The notes: generated by a model not told the origin, from the sequence alone. Numbered from the stretch's first letter, positions 43,665 through 51,937 are shown. The stretch: DNA of 55,047 nt from UBA8106 sp913052135 (GCA_913052135.1 CAJXDY010000011.1:1-55047), one strand, 5' to 3'. Numbers and translations: made by a program.

Positions 43665-45920
43665 TTACTGTTGAAAATTAATGCCGGGCTCGGTTCCAGA
43701 AATGAAGGCCTCATGAATTGCGTCTGGCGATGATGGCGCTACGATGTTTCCCGTCATTCGGTCGACTGAAAGAAAAACAATATTCGAAGGCGTTCGGAAG
43801 GTAGGTAAATCTGCCCTCTCGCCGATATGGGTTCGCATGAACTCTATCCAGATAGGTAGAGCTGCTCGTGCCCCCTCCTCGCCGTCACCAAGGGTTCGCT
43901 TTTCATCATGTCCAACCCAGACGCCAACGGTAATTTCGGGGTCGAAGCCGACAAACCAAGCGTCTGTATATTCATCAACGGTGCCAGTCTTACCGGCTAA
44001 AGGCCAAGGGATACCCGCGGCCTGTTGGCCCGTGCCTCTTTCAACGACACCACGCAGAAGACTCGTCATGATATACGCGGTGTCCGCCGGCAGCGAATCG
44101 TATGACATCGGTCTATTCTCTTCAAGGAGGTTACCAGCACGATCTGTGATGCGGAGGATCTGATACGGTTCAAGACGCACCCCAAGGTTAGGAAATATGC
44201 TGTACGCACTGGTGATCTCTAGCAATGTTGCTTCTCCAGCACCTAATGCAATGGAAAGAAATGAAGGGATCTCTGATGTGAAACCAAACCGTGTCGCGTA
44301 ATCTGCAACCAGTTGAGGTCCGAGATCGGCAATAACTTGGACAGCAGGGACATTACGAGACTTCTCGAGTGCATAACGGAGTGTCACGGGACCGACAAAC
44401 TCTTTATCGTAGTTTTCCGGTGAGTATTCAGGCTGGCCAGGCCCGGCTGAGAGGCTGATCGGTTCATCCATAATGATTGACGTTGGCGTGTAGCCACGGT
44501 CGATCGCAGTGGCGTACAGAATCGCCTTAAAGAGTGATCCTAATTGGCGCGACGCTTGGACCGTCCGATTAAACTTACTACGTTCAAAGTTGTAACCGCC
44601 CACCATCGCCAAGATCTGTCCAGTGCGATTATCGATGGCCAACAACGCTCCTTCGGCTAGCGGTTCCTGGTCGAGTGTAGCGGTCAGTGTTTGGCGGCTC
44701 TCGTCAATGGACGTGACTTGAACAAGAATTAAATCACCAACCTTCAGCAGCTGATTTGCAGCCTGGCGCCGTGTCCAGCGAAAACCTTCTCGTTCGATTG
44801 TCCCTTGATACTTTCCTGACCGCATACCTACATTATTGGCGTTAGCTACTGTCACGACCGCCGGAATGCGATCGCCAGCAGCGATCGGCTGATGCCATCT
44901 GGCGTGGTCGAACTCGTCAAGGGCGATTTCTTCCTTGGCGAGATTCCGTGTGGGCTTCCTGAAGCCTCGGCGCTTATCCAATCGGTGGAGACCGTTGGTT
45001 ACAGCACGGTTCGCAGCCATTTGCAGCTCGACATTTAGAGATGTGTGAACCGAAAGCCCCTCTTCGTAGAGTTGTTCGACACCGTAGTTTGCTTCGAGGT
45101 GTTGGCGCACTTCTTCGACGAAGTAAGGTGCAATCGATTTTTCACGTCTTCGATCTAATACGCTAATTGGCTTGGCCCGGGCTGTGACAGCTTCTTCAGC
45201 GGAGATAAACCCTTCATTTTCCATTCGGGCGAGTGCGTAATTGCGTCGTTGTGTCGCACGTTCAATATTAACGAAAGGGCTTTGCCTTGCGGGTGCTTGG
45301 ATTATTCCGGCCAGTAGTGCTGCTTCCTCTAATTTAAGATCTGTAGCTGATTTGTTGAAGTACATACGTGAGGCTGCCTCGACGCCGTATGCTCCATGAC
45401 CAAAAAGGATTTGGTTGCAGTAAAGGGTCAAGATTTCTGTCTTCGTATACCGTTTCTCAATTTGGAAGGACAGAAGGAGTTCTTTGACCTTGCGCGTCAG
45501 AGTTTTCTCCTGTGTAAGAAATAAGTTTCGGGCAAGCTGTTGCGTAAGGGTGCTGGCGCCGGCCAGTTCACCGCGAACAACGTCTCGCATAATCGTTATG
45601 GCCAGTCGGGAGATACTCAATCCGACGTGACTGTAAAATCCCGCATCTTCCGCGGCAATTATCGCGTCACGTAAATAAGGGGAGATGTCCTCGTAATCGA
45701 TTACGACGCGTCTCTGCGTAGCGAATTCTCCAATGGTTTCACCATTTCGAGCATAAACGCGAGTGATGGTATTGGGTGCGTAGTCGTCAAGAGCGGAGAT
45801 TTGTGGCAAGTCACCAGCAAAGGTAAAGAGCACCCCAGTGGTGGTGCCAAGGATTGCCATAGCGACAAAACTGGCGATAAGACCGGCCTGACGAGCAATT
45901 CTAATTACGTATCGTGCCAA
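43665..45920 (-). CDS. Class A penicillin-binding protein (1A family)
   Basis: A 751-residue bifunctional peptidoglycan synthase. A membrane anchor (LIASFVAMAILGTTTGVLFTFAG) precedes the GT51 glycosyltransferase with its catalytic Glu in AAEDAGFYSH and GASTLTQQLARNLFL. The transpeptidase has SxxK as SLFK (SRQLGSLFKAIL), SxN as SRN in EKSRNVPAV, and KTG in AGKTGTVDEYTDAWFVG. The insert between them contains an OB-like domain. The start is TTG at 45920 with AGGAG 11 bases upstream. It is convergent with prfB and divergent from dnaK. Confidence 0.95.
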   Translation of the reverse strand: MARYVIRIARQAGLIASFVAMAILGTTTGVLFTFAGDLPQISALDDYAPNTITRVYARNGETIGEFATQRRVVIDYEDISPYLRDAIIAAEDAGFYSHVGLSISRLAITIMRDVVRGELAGASTLTQQLARNLFLTQEKTLTRKVKELLLSFQIEKRYTKTEILTLYCNQILFGHGAYGVEAASRMYFNKSATDLKLEEAALLAGIIQAPARQSPFVNIERATQRRNYALARMENEGFISAEEAVTARAKPISVLDRRREKSIAPYFVEEVRQHLEANYGVEQLYEEGLSVHTSLNVELQMAANRAVTNGLHRLDKRRGFRKPTRNLAKEEIALDEFDHARWHQPIAAGDRIPAVVTVANANNVGMRSGKYQGTIEREGFRWTRRQAANQLLKVGDLILVQVTSIDESRQTLTATLDQEPLAEGALLAIDNRTGQILAMVGGYNFERSKFNRTVQASRQLGSLFKAILYATAIDRGYTPTSIIMDEPISLSAGPGQPEYSPENYDKEFVGPVTLRYALEKSRNVPAVQVIADLGPQLVADYATRFGFTSEIPSFLSIALGAGEATLLEITSAYSIFPNLGVRLEPYQILRITDRAGNLLEENRPMSYDSLPADTAYIMTSLLRGVVERGTGQQAAGIPWPLAGKTGTVDEYTDAWFVGFDPEITVGVWVGHDEKRTLGDGEEGARAALPIWIEFMRTHIGERADLPTFRTPSNIVFLSVDRMTGNIVAPSSPDAIHEAFISGTEPGINFQQ

Positions 45921-45953
45921 GGCTGGTTCAACTCCTAATAAAACAACAACATC

Positions 45954-45962
45954 ATTATAACA
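45954..45962 (-). promoter_or_regulatory. Extended -10 promoter for the penicillin-binding protein gene
   Basis: On the minus strand TGTTATAAT gives a perfect TATAAT with an upstream TGn element, about 35 bases before the TTG start. No good -35 is seen, which fits an extended -10 promoter. Confidence 0.5.
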
Positions 45963-45971
45963 CGCAACCTC

Positions 45972-45994
45972 AAATCTCTATTTAATAGAGGTTT
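45972..45994. repeat. 10-bp-stem hairpin in the divergent pbp-dnaK region
   Basis: AAATCTCTAT-TTA-ATAGAGGTTT forms a 10-bp stem with a 3-base loop and one G-T pair. It covers the place of the -35 for the minus-strand pbp promoter, so it may be an operator. Confidence 0.45.
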
Positions 45995-46021
45995 AGGGCT
46001 GTTTAGTTTGCTAATATAATT

Positions 46022-46042
46022 ATTGATATCTATACACTCATA
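46022..46042. promoter_or_regulatory. HAIR-like HspR operator, upstream copy
   Basis: ATTGATA-N7-ACTCATA resembles the HspR operator CTTGAGT-N7-ACTCAAG, keeping TTGA, the exact 7-base gap and ACTCA. It is 25 bases upstream of a second copy. The regulator is encoded at 49248 in the same operon. Confidence 0.5.
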
Positions 46043-46046
46043 AATA

Positions 46047-46067
46047 CTTGACATATTTACACTCATA
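46047..46067. promoter_or_regulatory. HAIR-like HspR operator overlapping dnaK -35
   Basis: CTTGACA-N7-ACTCATA keeps 5 of 7 positions in each half of CTTGAGT-N7-ACTCAAG with exact spacing. Its left half contains the TTGACA -35 box, so a bound repressor would block RNA polymerase. Confidence 0.6.
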
Positions 46068-46076
46068 TTTTATATT
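46048..46076 (+). promoter_or_regulatory. dnaK operon promoter
   Basis: A perfect TTGACA (46048-46053), 17-base spacer and TATATT (46071-46076). Transcription would start near 46083, giving a leader of about 80 bases. The region is much richer in A+T than the rest of the window. The form is sigma-70-like, not the sigma-32 consensus. Confidence 0.75.
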
Positions 46077-46121
46077 TGTATAGATACGATTGAACTTAAT
46101 TTTAAAAGGCTATATAGATGA

Positions 46122-46148
46122 CTTTGCCATTGAATATTGCTGGCAAAG
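46122..46148 (+). promoter_or_regulatory. Leader hairpin just before the dnaK ribosome-binding site
   Basis: CTTTGCCA (46122-46129) pairs perfectly with TGGCAAAG (46141-46148) around an 11-base loop. The GGTGA ribosome-binding site begins two bases after the stem, so stem stability could affect translation. Confidence 0.4.
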
Positions 46149-46163
46149 ATGGTGACGAAAAGC

Positions 46164-48083
46164 ATGAGCAAAATTATCGGAATTGATCTTGGAACTACGA
46201 ATTCGGTGGTAGCGGTGATTGAAGGTGGTGAACCCACGGTTGTTACCAATCCTGAAGGCGCACGCTTAACACCTTCGGTAGTAGCATTCACCAGTTCGAA
46301 CGAGCGTCTGGTTGGCCAAGTTGCGAAGCGCCAAGCTGTGACGAATCCTGAGAACACAGTGTTCTCAATCAAACGATTTATGGGGCGTAAGGCCAACGAG
46401 GTTAGTGAGGAAATGAAGATGGTTCCGTACTCCATCGTGGAGGGAACTAATGGTGATGTGCGTATTAAAACCACCGGTCATGCAGAGCCACACACCCCGC
46501 CACAAATATCTGCAATGATTCTCCAAAAATTGCGTCAGGCTGCTGAAGAACACCTCGGGCAACCAGTCACCCAGGCTGTCATCACAGTTCCTGCGTATTT
46601 TAACGATGCACAACGGCAGGCCACCAAAGATGCTGGAAAAATTGCCAATCTTGAAGTGATGCGGATCGTCAATGAACCCACGGCAGCAGCTCTTTCCTAT
46701 GGGCTCGACAAGAAGAAAGATGAAACTATTGCGGTGTTTGATTTCGGTGGTGGCACTTTCGATGTTTCGATTCTTGAGGTCGGGGAGGGAGTGGTTGAGG
46801 TTAAGGCGACTAACGGTGACACCCATCTCGGTGGTGATAACCTGGATCAAAACATCATTGAGTGGATTGTTGCTGAGTTTAAGCGGTCAGATGGAATCGA
46901 TCTCAGCAAAGACCGGATGGCCTTACAGCGTCTGAAAGAGGCTGCCGAAAAAGCCAAGATGGAATTGTCAACGGTGATGGAAACAGACATCAACTTACCC
47001 TTTATCACGGCAGATCAATCCGGCCCAAAACACTTGGTGATGAAGCTGACTCGAGCGAAGTTCGAACAGTTGGTTGAGAACTTGCTACAAAGGACCGTTG
47101 GACCCACTAAACAGGCCATGGCGGACGCTGGGCTTGAGGCTTCAAAGATTGACGAAATCGTCCTAGTTGGTGGGTCGACACGGATACCACGGGTACAGGA
47201 GATCGTTAAGGAACTCTTTGGGAAGGAGCCTCACAAGGGTGTCAATCCTGATGAGGTTGTGGCAGTCGGAGCAGCTCTTCAGGCAGGTGTGTTAGCTGGT
47301 GATGTTAAGGATCTTTTGTTGCTCGATGTAACACCATTGTCGCTTGGGATCGAAACCTTAGGTGGTGTGTCCACGACCTTGATTTCACGAAACACTACTA
47401 TCCCAACGCGGAAGAGCGAGACGTTCTCAACCGCAGCTGACAATCAAACGAGTGTAGAGGTCAAGGTGCTACAAGGTGAACGTCCACTTGCCCGTGATAA
47501 TCGAGTATTAGGAGAATTTCATTTAGTTGGCTTGCCTTCTGCGCCCCGAGGTGTTCCACAGATCGAGGTTACCTTTGACATCGATGCTAACGGGATTGTG
47601 AACGTTACGGCGAAGGACAAGGCAACAGGTAAGGAGCAGAACATTACAATTACTGCCTCAAGTGGTCTTGCTAAAGACGAAGTCGATCGGATGATGAAAG
47701 AGGCCGAATTGCACGCAGAGGAGGATAAGGCCCGGCGTGACGAGATCGAGCAGCGTAACCAAGCTGACCAAGCCGTCTACGGTGCACAACAGATGCTTGA
47801 AAAGAGTGGCGATAAATTATCAAGCACCGAGCGTGAACCATTGGAGGCAGCAATCGCTGAGGTCAAGAAAGCACTGGAGAGTGGTGAGGAAGCATCACTG
47901 ACACAAGCTCTTGAACAGCTGACCTCGGCTCAGCATAAGGCGGCTGAGACCCTCTATAAACAGGCACCGACCAGCGATGGAGAGCAAGGTGCCAGTGCGG
48001 ATCCAGGCGAGTCGTCAGCCTCAGCCGATAGTGCTGAAGGTGACGTGATCGACGCAGAAGTGGTTGAAGACGAAAAGAAATAG
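46164..48083 (+). CDS. dnaK: Molecular chaperone DnaK (Hsp70)
   Basis: A 639-residue Hsp70. The ATPase domain starts IIGIDLGTTNSVVAVIEGG, with VITVPAYFNDAQRQATKDAG, VFDFGGGTFDVSIL and IVLVGGSTRIPRVQ. The linker DLLLLDVTPLSLGIETLGG leads to the substrate-binding domain and helical lid, and a low-complexity acidic tail ends in IDAEVVEDEKK. The start at 46164 is chosen because MSKIIGIDLG is the family's usual N-terminus, with GGTGA 8 bases upstream. The frame extends 9 codons further to a TTG. It leads an operon with dnaJ and hspR; grpE is not in the window. Confidence 0.98.
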   Translation: MSKIIGIDLGTTNSVVAVIEGGEPTVVTNPEGARLTPSVVAFTSSNERLVGQVAKRQAVTNPENTVFSIKRFMGRKANEVSEEMKMVPYSIVEGTNGDVRIKTTGHAEPHTPPQISAMILQKLRQAAEEHLGQPVTQAVITVPAYFNDAQRQATKDAGKIANLEVMRIVNEPTAAALSYGLDKKKDETIAVFDFGGGTFDVSILEVGEGVVEVKATNGDTHLGGDNLDQNIIEWIVAEFKRSDGIDLSKDRMALQRLKEAAEKAKMELSTVMETDINLPFITADQSGPKHLVMKLTRAKFEQLVENLLQRTVGPTKQAMADAGLEASKIDEIVLVGGSTRIPRVQEIVKELFGKEPHKGVNPDEVVAVGAALQAGVLAGDVKDLLLLDVTPLSLGIETLGGVSTTLISRNTTIPTRKSETFSTAADNQTSVEVKVLQGERPLARDNRVLGEFHLVGLPSAPRGVPQIEVTFDIDANGIVNVTAKDKATGKEQNITITASSGLAKDEVDRMMKEAELHAEEDKARRDEIEQRNQADQAVYGAQQMLEKSGDKLSSTEREPLEAAIAEVKKALESGEEASLTQALEQLTSAQHKAAETLYKQAPTSDGEQGASADPGESSASADSAEGDVIDAEVVEDEKK

Positions 48084-48086
48084 GAA

Positions 48087-48104
48087 GGCGGATTAACTCC
48101 CGCC
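48087..48104 (+). other. Small hairpin between dnaK and dnaJ
   Basis: GGCGG (48087-48091) and CCGCC (48100-48104) can pair around an 8-base loop in the 31-base gap. It could alter the dnaK:dnaJ expression ratio by blocking decay or processing; this is inference. Confidence 0.3.
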
Positions 48105-48114
48105 GTCGAGAGCA

Positions 48115-49209
48115 ATGGATTTCTACCTAATTCTTGGGCTCGAACGCGGCGCAACAGTTAGGGATGTAAAGCGTGCCTACCGGCGTCTAGCACGAAAGTT
48201 TCATCCCGGTATCAATCCTGGCGATCAGGCCTCGGCAGTGTATTTCCGTCGTGTGAACGAGGCCTATGAGACTTTAAGTGACCCAGAGCGTCGTCAGCGC
48301 TATGACACCCATGGAGAGATAACTGATTTGCCTGAGTCGTCCTCCTCATTTGAATTTGAAGGTTTTGATTTTTCTGTTTCTGCTGAGGGATCTGCCGCGT
48401 CAACGTTTGGCGACCTCTTTGCGGATGTCTTTACTCAACCTGAGATAGGGGAAGCGGTTCCCGAAGATGGTGCTGACCTAATGTTAGGACTCACAGTCAG
48501 CTTTGAGGAATCCGTGAGTGGAGTCGAGCGCTCAGTGAATATAACCAGACTCAGCGGGTGTGCCGTTTGTCAGGGTACGGGCATATTGCGAATGGCTGAG
48601 GGTCAATGTGTCGAGTGTCAGGGCACAGGCAGTGTGCGCTGGGCTCGTGGGCACATGGTGTTTTCAAAGAATTGTAGAGAGTGTGGCGGTTCAGGACGGA
48701 AGCGCCACAGGGGATGTGGCACCTGCAGTGGTGAAGGTGTAATCCCTCGTACAGAAAAAAACAGAGTACGCGTGCCACCAGGCATAGCTGATGGTGGTCG
48801 GATCCGGATACGTGAACGCGGACACGCTGGGCGCCGTGGTGGTCGTGCGGGTGACTTATATTTGACAATTGCTGTGGAGAAGCATGAACTGTTTGAGCGT
48901 CACGGCAACGATTTATTTCTCGTCGTACCGATAGCGATTCATGAAGCCGCGCTTGGATCAAAAATTGAAATACCAACTTTTGATGGTCGGGGTCGCGTTC
49001 GGATTCCGCCAGGTACGCAATCAGGACAGCGATTTCGACTCCGTGGACGTGGTGTGCCTTCTCTAGGAAGCGGACCACAGGGTGATCTGATTGTTGAAAT
49101 ACGTTTGGTTCTACCTCGTTTGGCCGATGAGCGATCTAAGGAGTTGTTACGAGAATTTGGCAAACTAAATCCTGAGAACGTCCGGAAAGAGTTCGATAAG
49201 CTTCCCTAG
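48115..49209 (+). CDS. dnaJ: DnaJ-type co-chaperone with altered HPD motif
   Basis: A 364-residue type I Hsp40. The J domain (residues 3-66) has the expected helices, but the loop reads H30-P31-G32 (RKFHPGINPGD) where HPD is needed to stimulate DnaK ATPase. A Gly/Phe-poor linker with SSSSFEFEGFDFS follows. All four zinc repeats are present: CAVCQGTG, CVECQGTG, CRECGGSG, CGTCSGEG. The C-terminal substrate-binding domains are normal (VRVPPGIADGGRIRIRERGH, DLYLTIAVEKHELFERHGND). The codon is GGT at 48208-48210. It lies 31 bases after dnaK and precedes hspR. Confidence 0.92.
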   Translation: MDFYLILGLERGATVRDVKRAYRRLARKFHPGINPGDQASAVYFRRVNEAYETLSDPERRQRYDTHGEITDLPESSSSFEFEGFDFSVSAEGSAASTFGDLFADVFTQPEIGEAVPEDGADLMLGLTVSFEESVSGVERSVNITRLSGCAVCQGTGILRMAEGQCVECQGTGSVRWARGHMVFSKNCRECGGSGRKRHRGCGTCSGEGVIPRTEKNRVRVPPGIADGGRIRIRERGHAGRRGGRAGDLYLTIAVEKHELFERHGNDLFLVVPIAIHEAALGSKIEIPTFDGRGRVRIPPGTQSGQRFRLRGRGVPSLGSGPQGDLIVEIRLVLPRLADERSKELLREFGKLNPENVRKEFDKLP

Positions 49210-49247
49210 CGAGAGGTTTGTTTTTAAGATGAGAGATGTAGAATAAA

Positions 49248-49694
49248 ATGGCTATAAAACCTCCAAATAAAGGACTTTTCATGATTAGCGCCGTGGCGAA
49301 AAAGTACAATATTCATCCCCAGACCCTCCGTTTGTACGAACGTGAAGGATTATTGAAACCTTCTAGGACGGATGGCAATACACGGCTCTATTCGGAAGAG
49401 GACCTTGAGCAACTTGAAATGATCTTATCGTTGACCCGAGAGCTTGGCGTGAATTTGGCGGGTGTCGAGATTATTCTCAACATGCGTCGCAAGATTGAGG
49501 AAATGCAAACCGAGGTGAACGAGTTCGTCGCTTATGTCAAACAAGAACTGACACGTGGTCTTGGCGACTGGGAACAACGCCTCGGAACTGCCATTGTTAA
49601 ATCGTCCCCAACTGATCTCATACTTGCAGGTTCCGAAGAGTCGAAAAAAGAACAGGAAAGTCAAGAGTCAAATTCAAATCGGGATCTATCCTGA
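49248..49694 (+). CDS. hspR: MerR-family heat-shock repressor, HspR-like
   Basis: A 148-residue regulator. The winged helix-turn-helix is ISAVAKKYNIHPQTLRLYEREGLLKPSRT, with IHPQTLRLYEREGLL being the HspR signature within the MerR family. A coiled coil follows (ILNMRRKIEEMQTEVNEFVAYV). Place after dnaK-dnaJ matches actinobacterial dnaK operons, where HspR represses its own operon with DnaK as co-repressor. The tail (SEESKKEQESQESNSNRD) is low-complexity and lies in a tandem DNA repeat. An internal ATG at 49281 has a better ribosome-binding site (AAAGGA), but the preceding residues fit the family N-terminus. Confidence 0.87.
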   Translation: MAIKPPNKGLFMISAVAKKYNIHPQTLRLYEREGLLKPSRTDGNTRLYSEEDLEQLEMILSLTRELGVNLAGVEIILNMRRKIEEMQTEVNEFVAYVKQELTRGLGDWEQRLGTAIVKSSPTDLILAGSEESKKEQESQESNSNRDLS

Positions 49695-49757
49695 TCTGAA
49701 GACTGGAAAGAAGAAAAAGAAAGTCAAGAGTCAAGTTTGAATCGGAATCAATCCTGA
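49632..49757 (+). repeat. Tandem 63-base imperfect repeat at the hspR 3' end
   Basis: Two units (49632-49694 and about 49695-49757) share long blocks such as GAAAGTCAAGAGTCAA (49656-49671 and 49719-49734) and TCCTGA. The hspR stop codon is the end of the first unit, and the second unit repeats the same frame and stop after it. Confidence 0.75.
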
Positions 49758-49889
49758 AGAGATAGCTCGCCCACCAATTTTTGATCATTTTTCTTCTGAC
49801 TGATTTTACTCTGCAGTACAATGTGCGCCTTAGGGAACTGCGCTAGTTGGTTGTGGTTCACCGTCATTTCAAGTGTGGTTAATAAAACG

Positions 49890-50759
49890 ATGTCCTGTGA
49901 GCACTGTGGTGGTACCGGGTGGAAACCGATCGAGGACGACGGCATTCATCATGTTGTCCGGTGTGAATGTTGGCGAGACGCTTTAGCCGACAAGCTTCTT
50001 CGCGACGCACGTATTCCACCTCGCTATCAAGGTTGCGATCTAGGTGGGTTTGTAACCTATCCTAATGAGAGATTAGAGAAAGCTGTGACTCGCAGTCGTG
50101 CGTTTGCGGAGAGGTTCCCGGTTGCCGATCGAGGACTTTTTTTTATTGGCCCACCAGGAATTGGTAAGACTCATCTTGCTGTTGCGGTCTTGAAACATGT
50201 CGTTCAAAAGTGCGGCGCCAGGGCGTTGTTTTTCGACACCCGCGAATTGTTGCGGATGATACGCAGTACTTACAATCCAGTGGTTCGTACCACGGAGACC
50301 GACGTCCTACGACCGGTAATCGAGGCTGAACTATTGGTGTTGGACGATCTTGGTTCTGAAAAGACGTCAGAATGGGTCGACGAGACGCTAAACCTAATAG
50401 TTAATACACGTTACAATGATCGACGACCGACAATTTTTACTTCTAATTACGAAGATCACCCTGAGCAGGACGATGAACGCTTGGACCAAGCTCTTATTGA
50501 GCGAGTCGGCTTCCGAATGCACTCAAGACTGCATGAAATGTGTGAATTCCTCGAGTTTTCTGGAGCAGATTATCGATTCTGGGACTCTGAACACGGGCCA
50601 GCAACATCAGATGATCTTCACCTACTATGGAAGCGTCGCGGGGCGTCCGTCCTGCCTACTCGAGTGACTCGGCGACGGGCTGGTGGCCAACTTAAGGCCA
50701 GACTGCGTGATGGCAAAGCCGACTTGAAATGGTCTGGTGGTAAGGCAGGGTCGTCGTGA
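49890..50759 (+). CDS. DnaC/DnaI-like ATPase, putative helicase loader
   Basis: A 289-residue AAA+ protein. A short N-terminal zinc-like segment (CEHCGGTGW...VRCECW) precedes the ATPase core, with Walker A FIGPPGIGKTHLAVAVL, Walker B LLVLDDLGSEKTSEW and sensor region RRPTIFTSNYE. This arrangement matches the DnaI/DnaC helicase-loader group. The C-terminal ~50 residues after the core are basic (RVTRRRAGGQLKARLRDGK). The start at 49890 (MSCEHCGG) is chosen over the upstream in-frame ATG at 49821, which would add an unlikely extension. Its stop overlaps the hemW GTG by four bases. Confidence 0.82.
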   Translation: MSCEHCGGTGWKPIEDDGIHHVVRCECWRDALADKLLRDARIPPRYQGCDLGGFVTYPNERLEKAVTRSRAFAERFPVADRGLFFIGPPGIGKTHLAVAVLKHVVQKCGARALFFDTRELLRMIRSTYNPVVRTTETDVLRPVIEAELLVLDDLGSEKTSEWVDETLNLIVNTRYNDRRPTIFTSNYEDHPEQDDERLDQALIERVGFRMHSRLHEMCEFLEFSGADYRFWDSEHGPATSDDLHLLWKRRGASVLPTRVTRRRAGGQLKARLRDGKADLKWSGGKAGSS

Positions 50760-51937
50760 GTGCGGAAACGTGCTCAATTGAAGGCTTACCAACAGCGGCG
50801 AGGATTACGGCAAGCGACGCACTAGGTCTGTACCTGCACATCCCGTTCTGTAGTGCTATTTGCGGCTATTGCAATTTTAATCGTTTTTTATTTAATGAGC
50901 CGCGCAAAGAGTCGTACCTAACCGCGATCGAACTTGAAGTTCGAAAGATGGCTGATGGTTCTTCGGTTGACTCGGTGCACTTCGGTGGCGGTACCCCGTC
51001 CTTGTTGTTACCTGAGGAGGTAGGTCGGCTGGTGGCTGCTTGTCGGGACTCATTTAATCTAGCGAGTGACACGGAAATCACCTTGGAGGCGAATCCCGAG
51101 TCTTTGACGATAGAACGATTGGCTGGTTATCGCCAGGCTGGTATTACGCGGCTGAGTATAGGGGTGCAGTCTTTTCTTAATGAAGAACTCGCTCGGTTAG
51201 ATCGAGCCCATACAGCGTCTGACGCGGAGCGCATGTTCCGAACAGCTCGCAGAGAAGGTTTTGACAATCTAAGCCTTGATCTTATGATGTGGCTGCCAGG
51301 GCAAACGCTTATAGAATGGCAAACATCCGTTGATGCGGCGCTCGCCTTGGCTCCTGATCACGTGTCACTCTATTTACTTGAGTTATATTCAAGTGCACCA
51401 TTGCAAGCTCAGATGGCAAGACAAGCTTGGTCTCGTGTGCCGGATGATGATGCAGCGGATATGTATCTGGATGCGATGGAGCGTTTCGAAGGGGCAGGGT
51501 ATCATCAGTATGAGATTTCGAACGTAGCTTGTCCAGGGAAGCGCTCACAGCACAATCTGAAGTACTGGACCGATGGATCCTGGATTGGATTTGGTTGTGG
51601 TGCTCACTCAACCCGTGGCAATCTGAGGTGGCACAATGTGTCCAGTGTTGATGAGTACGTTGTTAAGGCCAAAAATGGAGTCGATTTCCGCGCTGATCAA
51701 CGGATGAGGTCGGTGGAAGAGTGTTGGTCTGACGCAATAATCATGGGATTACGACTCGTGGATGGGGTGGACTTAGATATAGTAGAGACGCGTTACGAGA
51801 TTGACGTCAGAGGACAGTATGGTTCGGCTTTGAGGCCTTTTCTTGACGTCGGGGTGCTAGTGGAGGAAAATCGGCGACTGCGGCTCACCAGGCAGGGAAT
51901 GCTGGTCGCGAATGAGATAATGAGTGTATTCGTTTAG
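50756..51937 (+). CDS. hemW: HemW-like radical SAM heme chaperone
   Basis: A 393-residue radical SAM protein. The cluster motif is CSAICGYCNF (CxxxCxxC, with Phe rather than a fourth cysteine), typical of HemW and unlike HemN's CxxxCxxCxC. FGGGTPSLL and TLEANPESLT are family motifs, and the C-terminal region reads YEISNVACPGKRSQHNLKYW. HemW binds heme and delivers it to apoproteins; it is often mis-named coproporphyrinogen oxidase. The start is GTG at 50756, in a GTGA overlap with the ATPase gene. Confidence 0.92.
   Translation: MSAETCSIEGLPTAARITASDALGLYLHIPFCSAICGYCNFNRFLFNEPRKESYLTAIELEVRKMADGSSVDSVHFGGGTPSLLLPEEVGRLVAACRDSFNLASDTEITLEANPESLTIERLAGYRQAGITRLSIGVQSFLNEELARLDRAHTASDAERMFRTARREGFDNLSLDLMMWLPGQTLIEWQTSVDAALALAPDHVSLYLLELYSSAPLQAQMARQAWSRVPDDDAADMYLDAMERFEGAGYHQYEISNVACPGKRSQHNLKYWTDGSWIGFGCGAHSTRGNLRWHNVSSVDEYVVKAKNGVDFRADQRMRSVEECWSDAIIMGLRLVDGVDLDIVETRYEIDVRGQYGSALRPFLDVGVLVEENRRLRLTRQGMLVANEIMSVFV

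Noticed and set aside
46119..46187. 22-codon upstream open frame overlapping the dnaK start
   Set aside because: ATG at 46119 has no ribosome-binding site; the frame ends inside dnaK. Not enough to claim a leader peptide.
46365..46850. 161-codon open frame antisense to dnaK
   Set aside because: It sits inside conserved ATPase-domain coding sequence with no ribosome-binding site or recognisable motif.
48551..49078. 175-codon open frame antisense to dnaJ
   Set aside because: His/Cys-rich translation comes from the complement of the zinc-finger and Gly-rich region; no independent support.
49632..49757. CRISPR-like repeat
   Set aside because: Only two imperfect, directly adjacent units without spacers, within and after a coding sequence.
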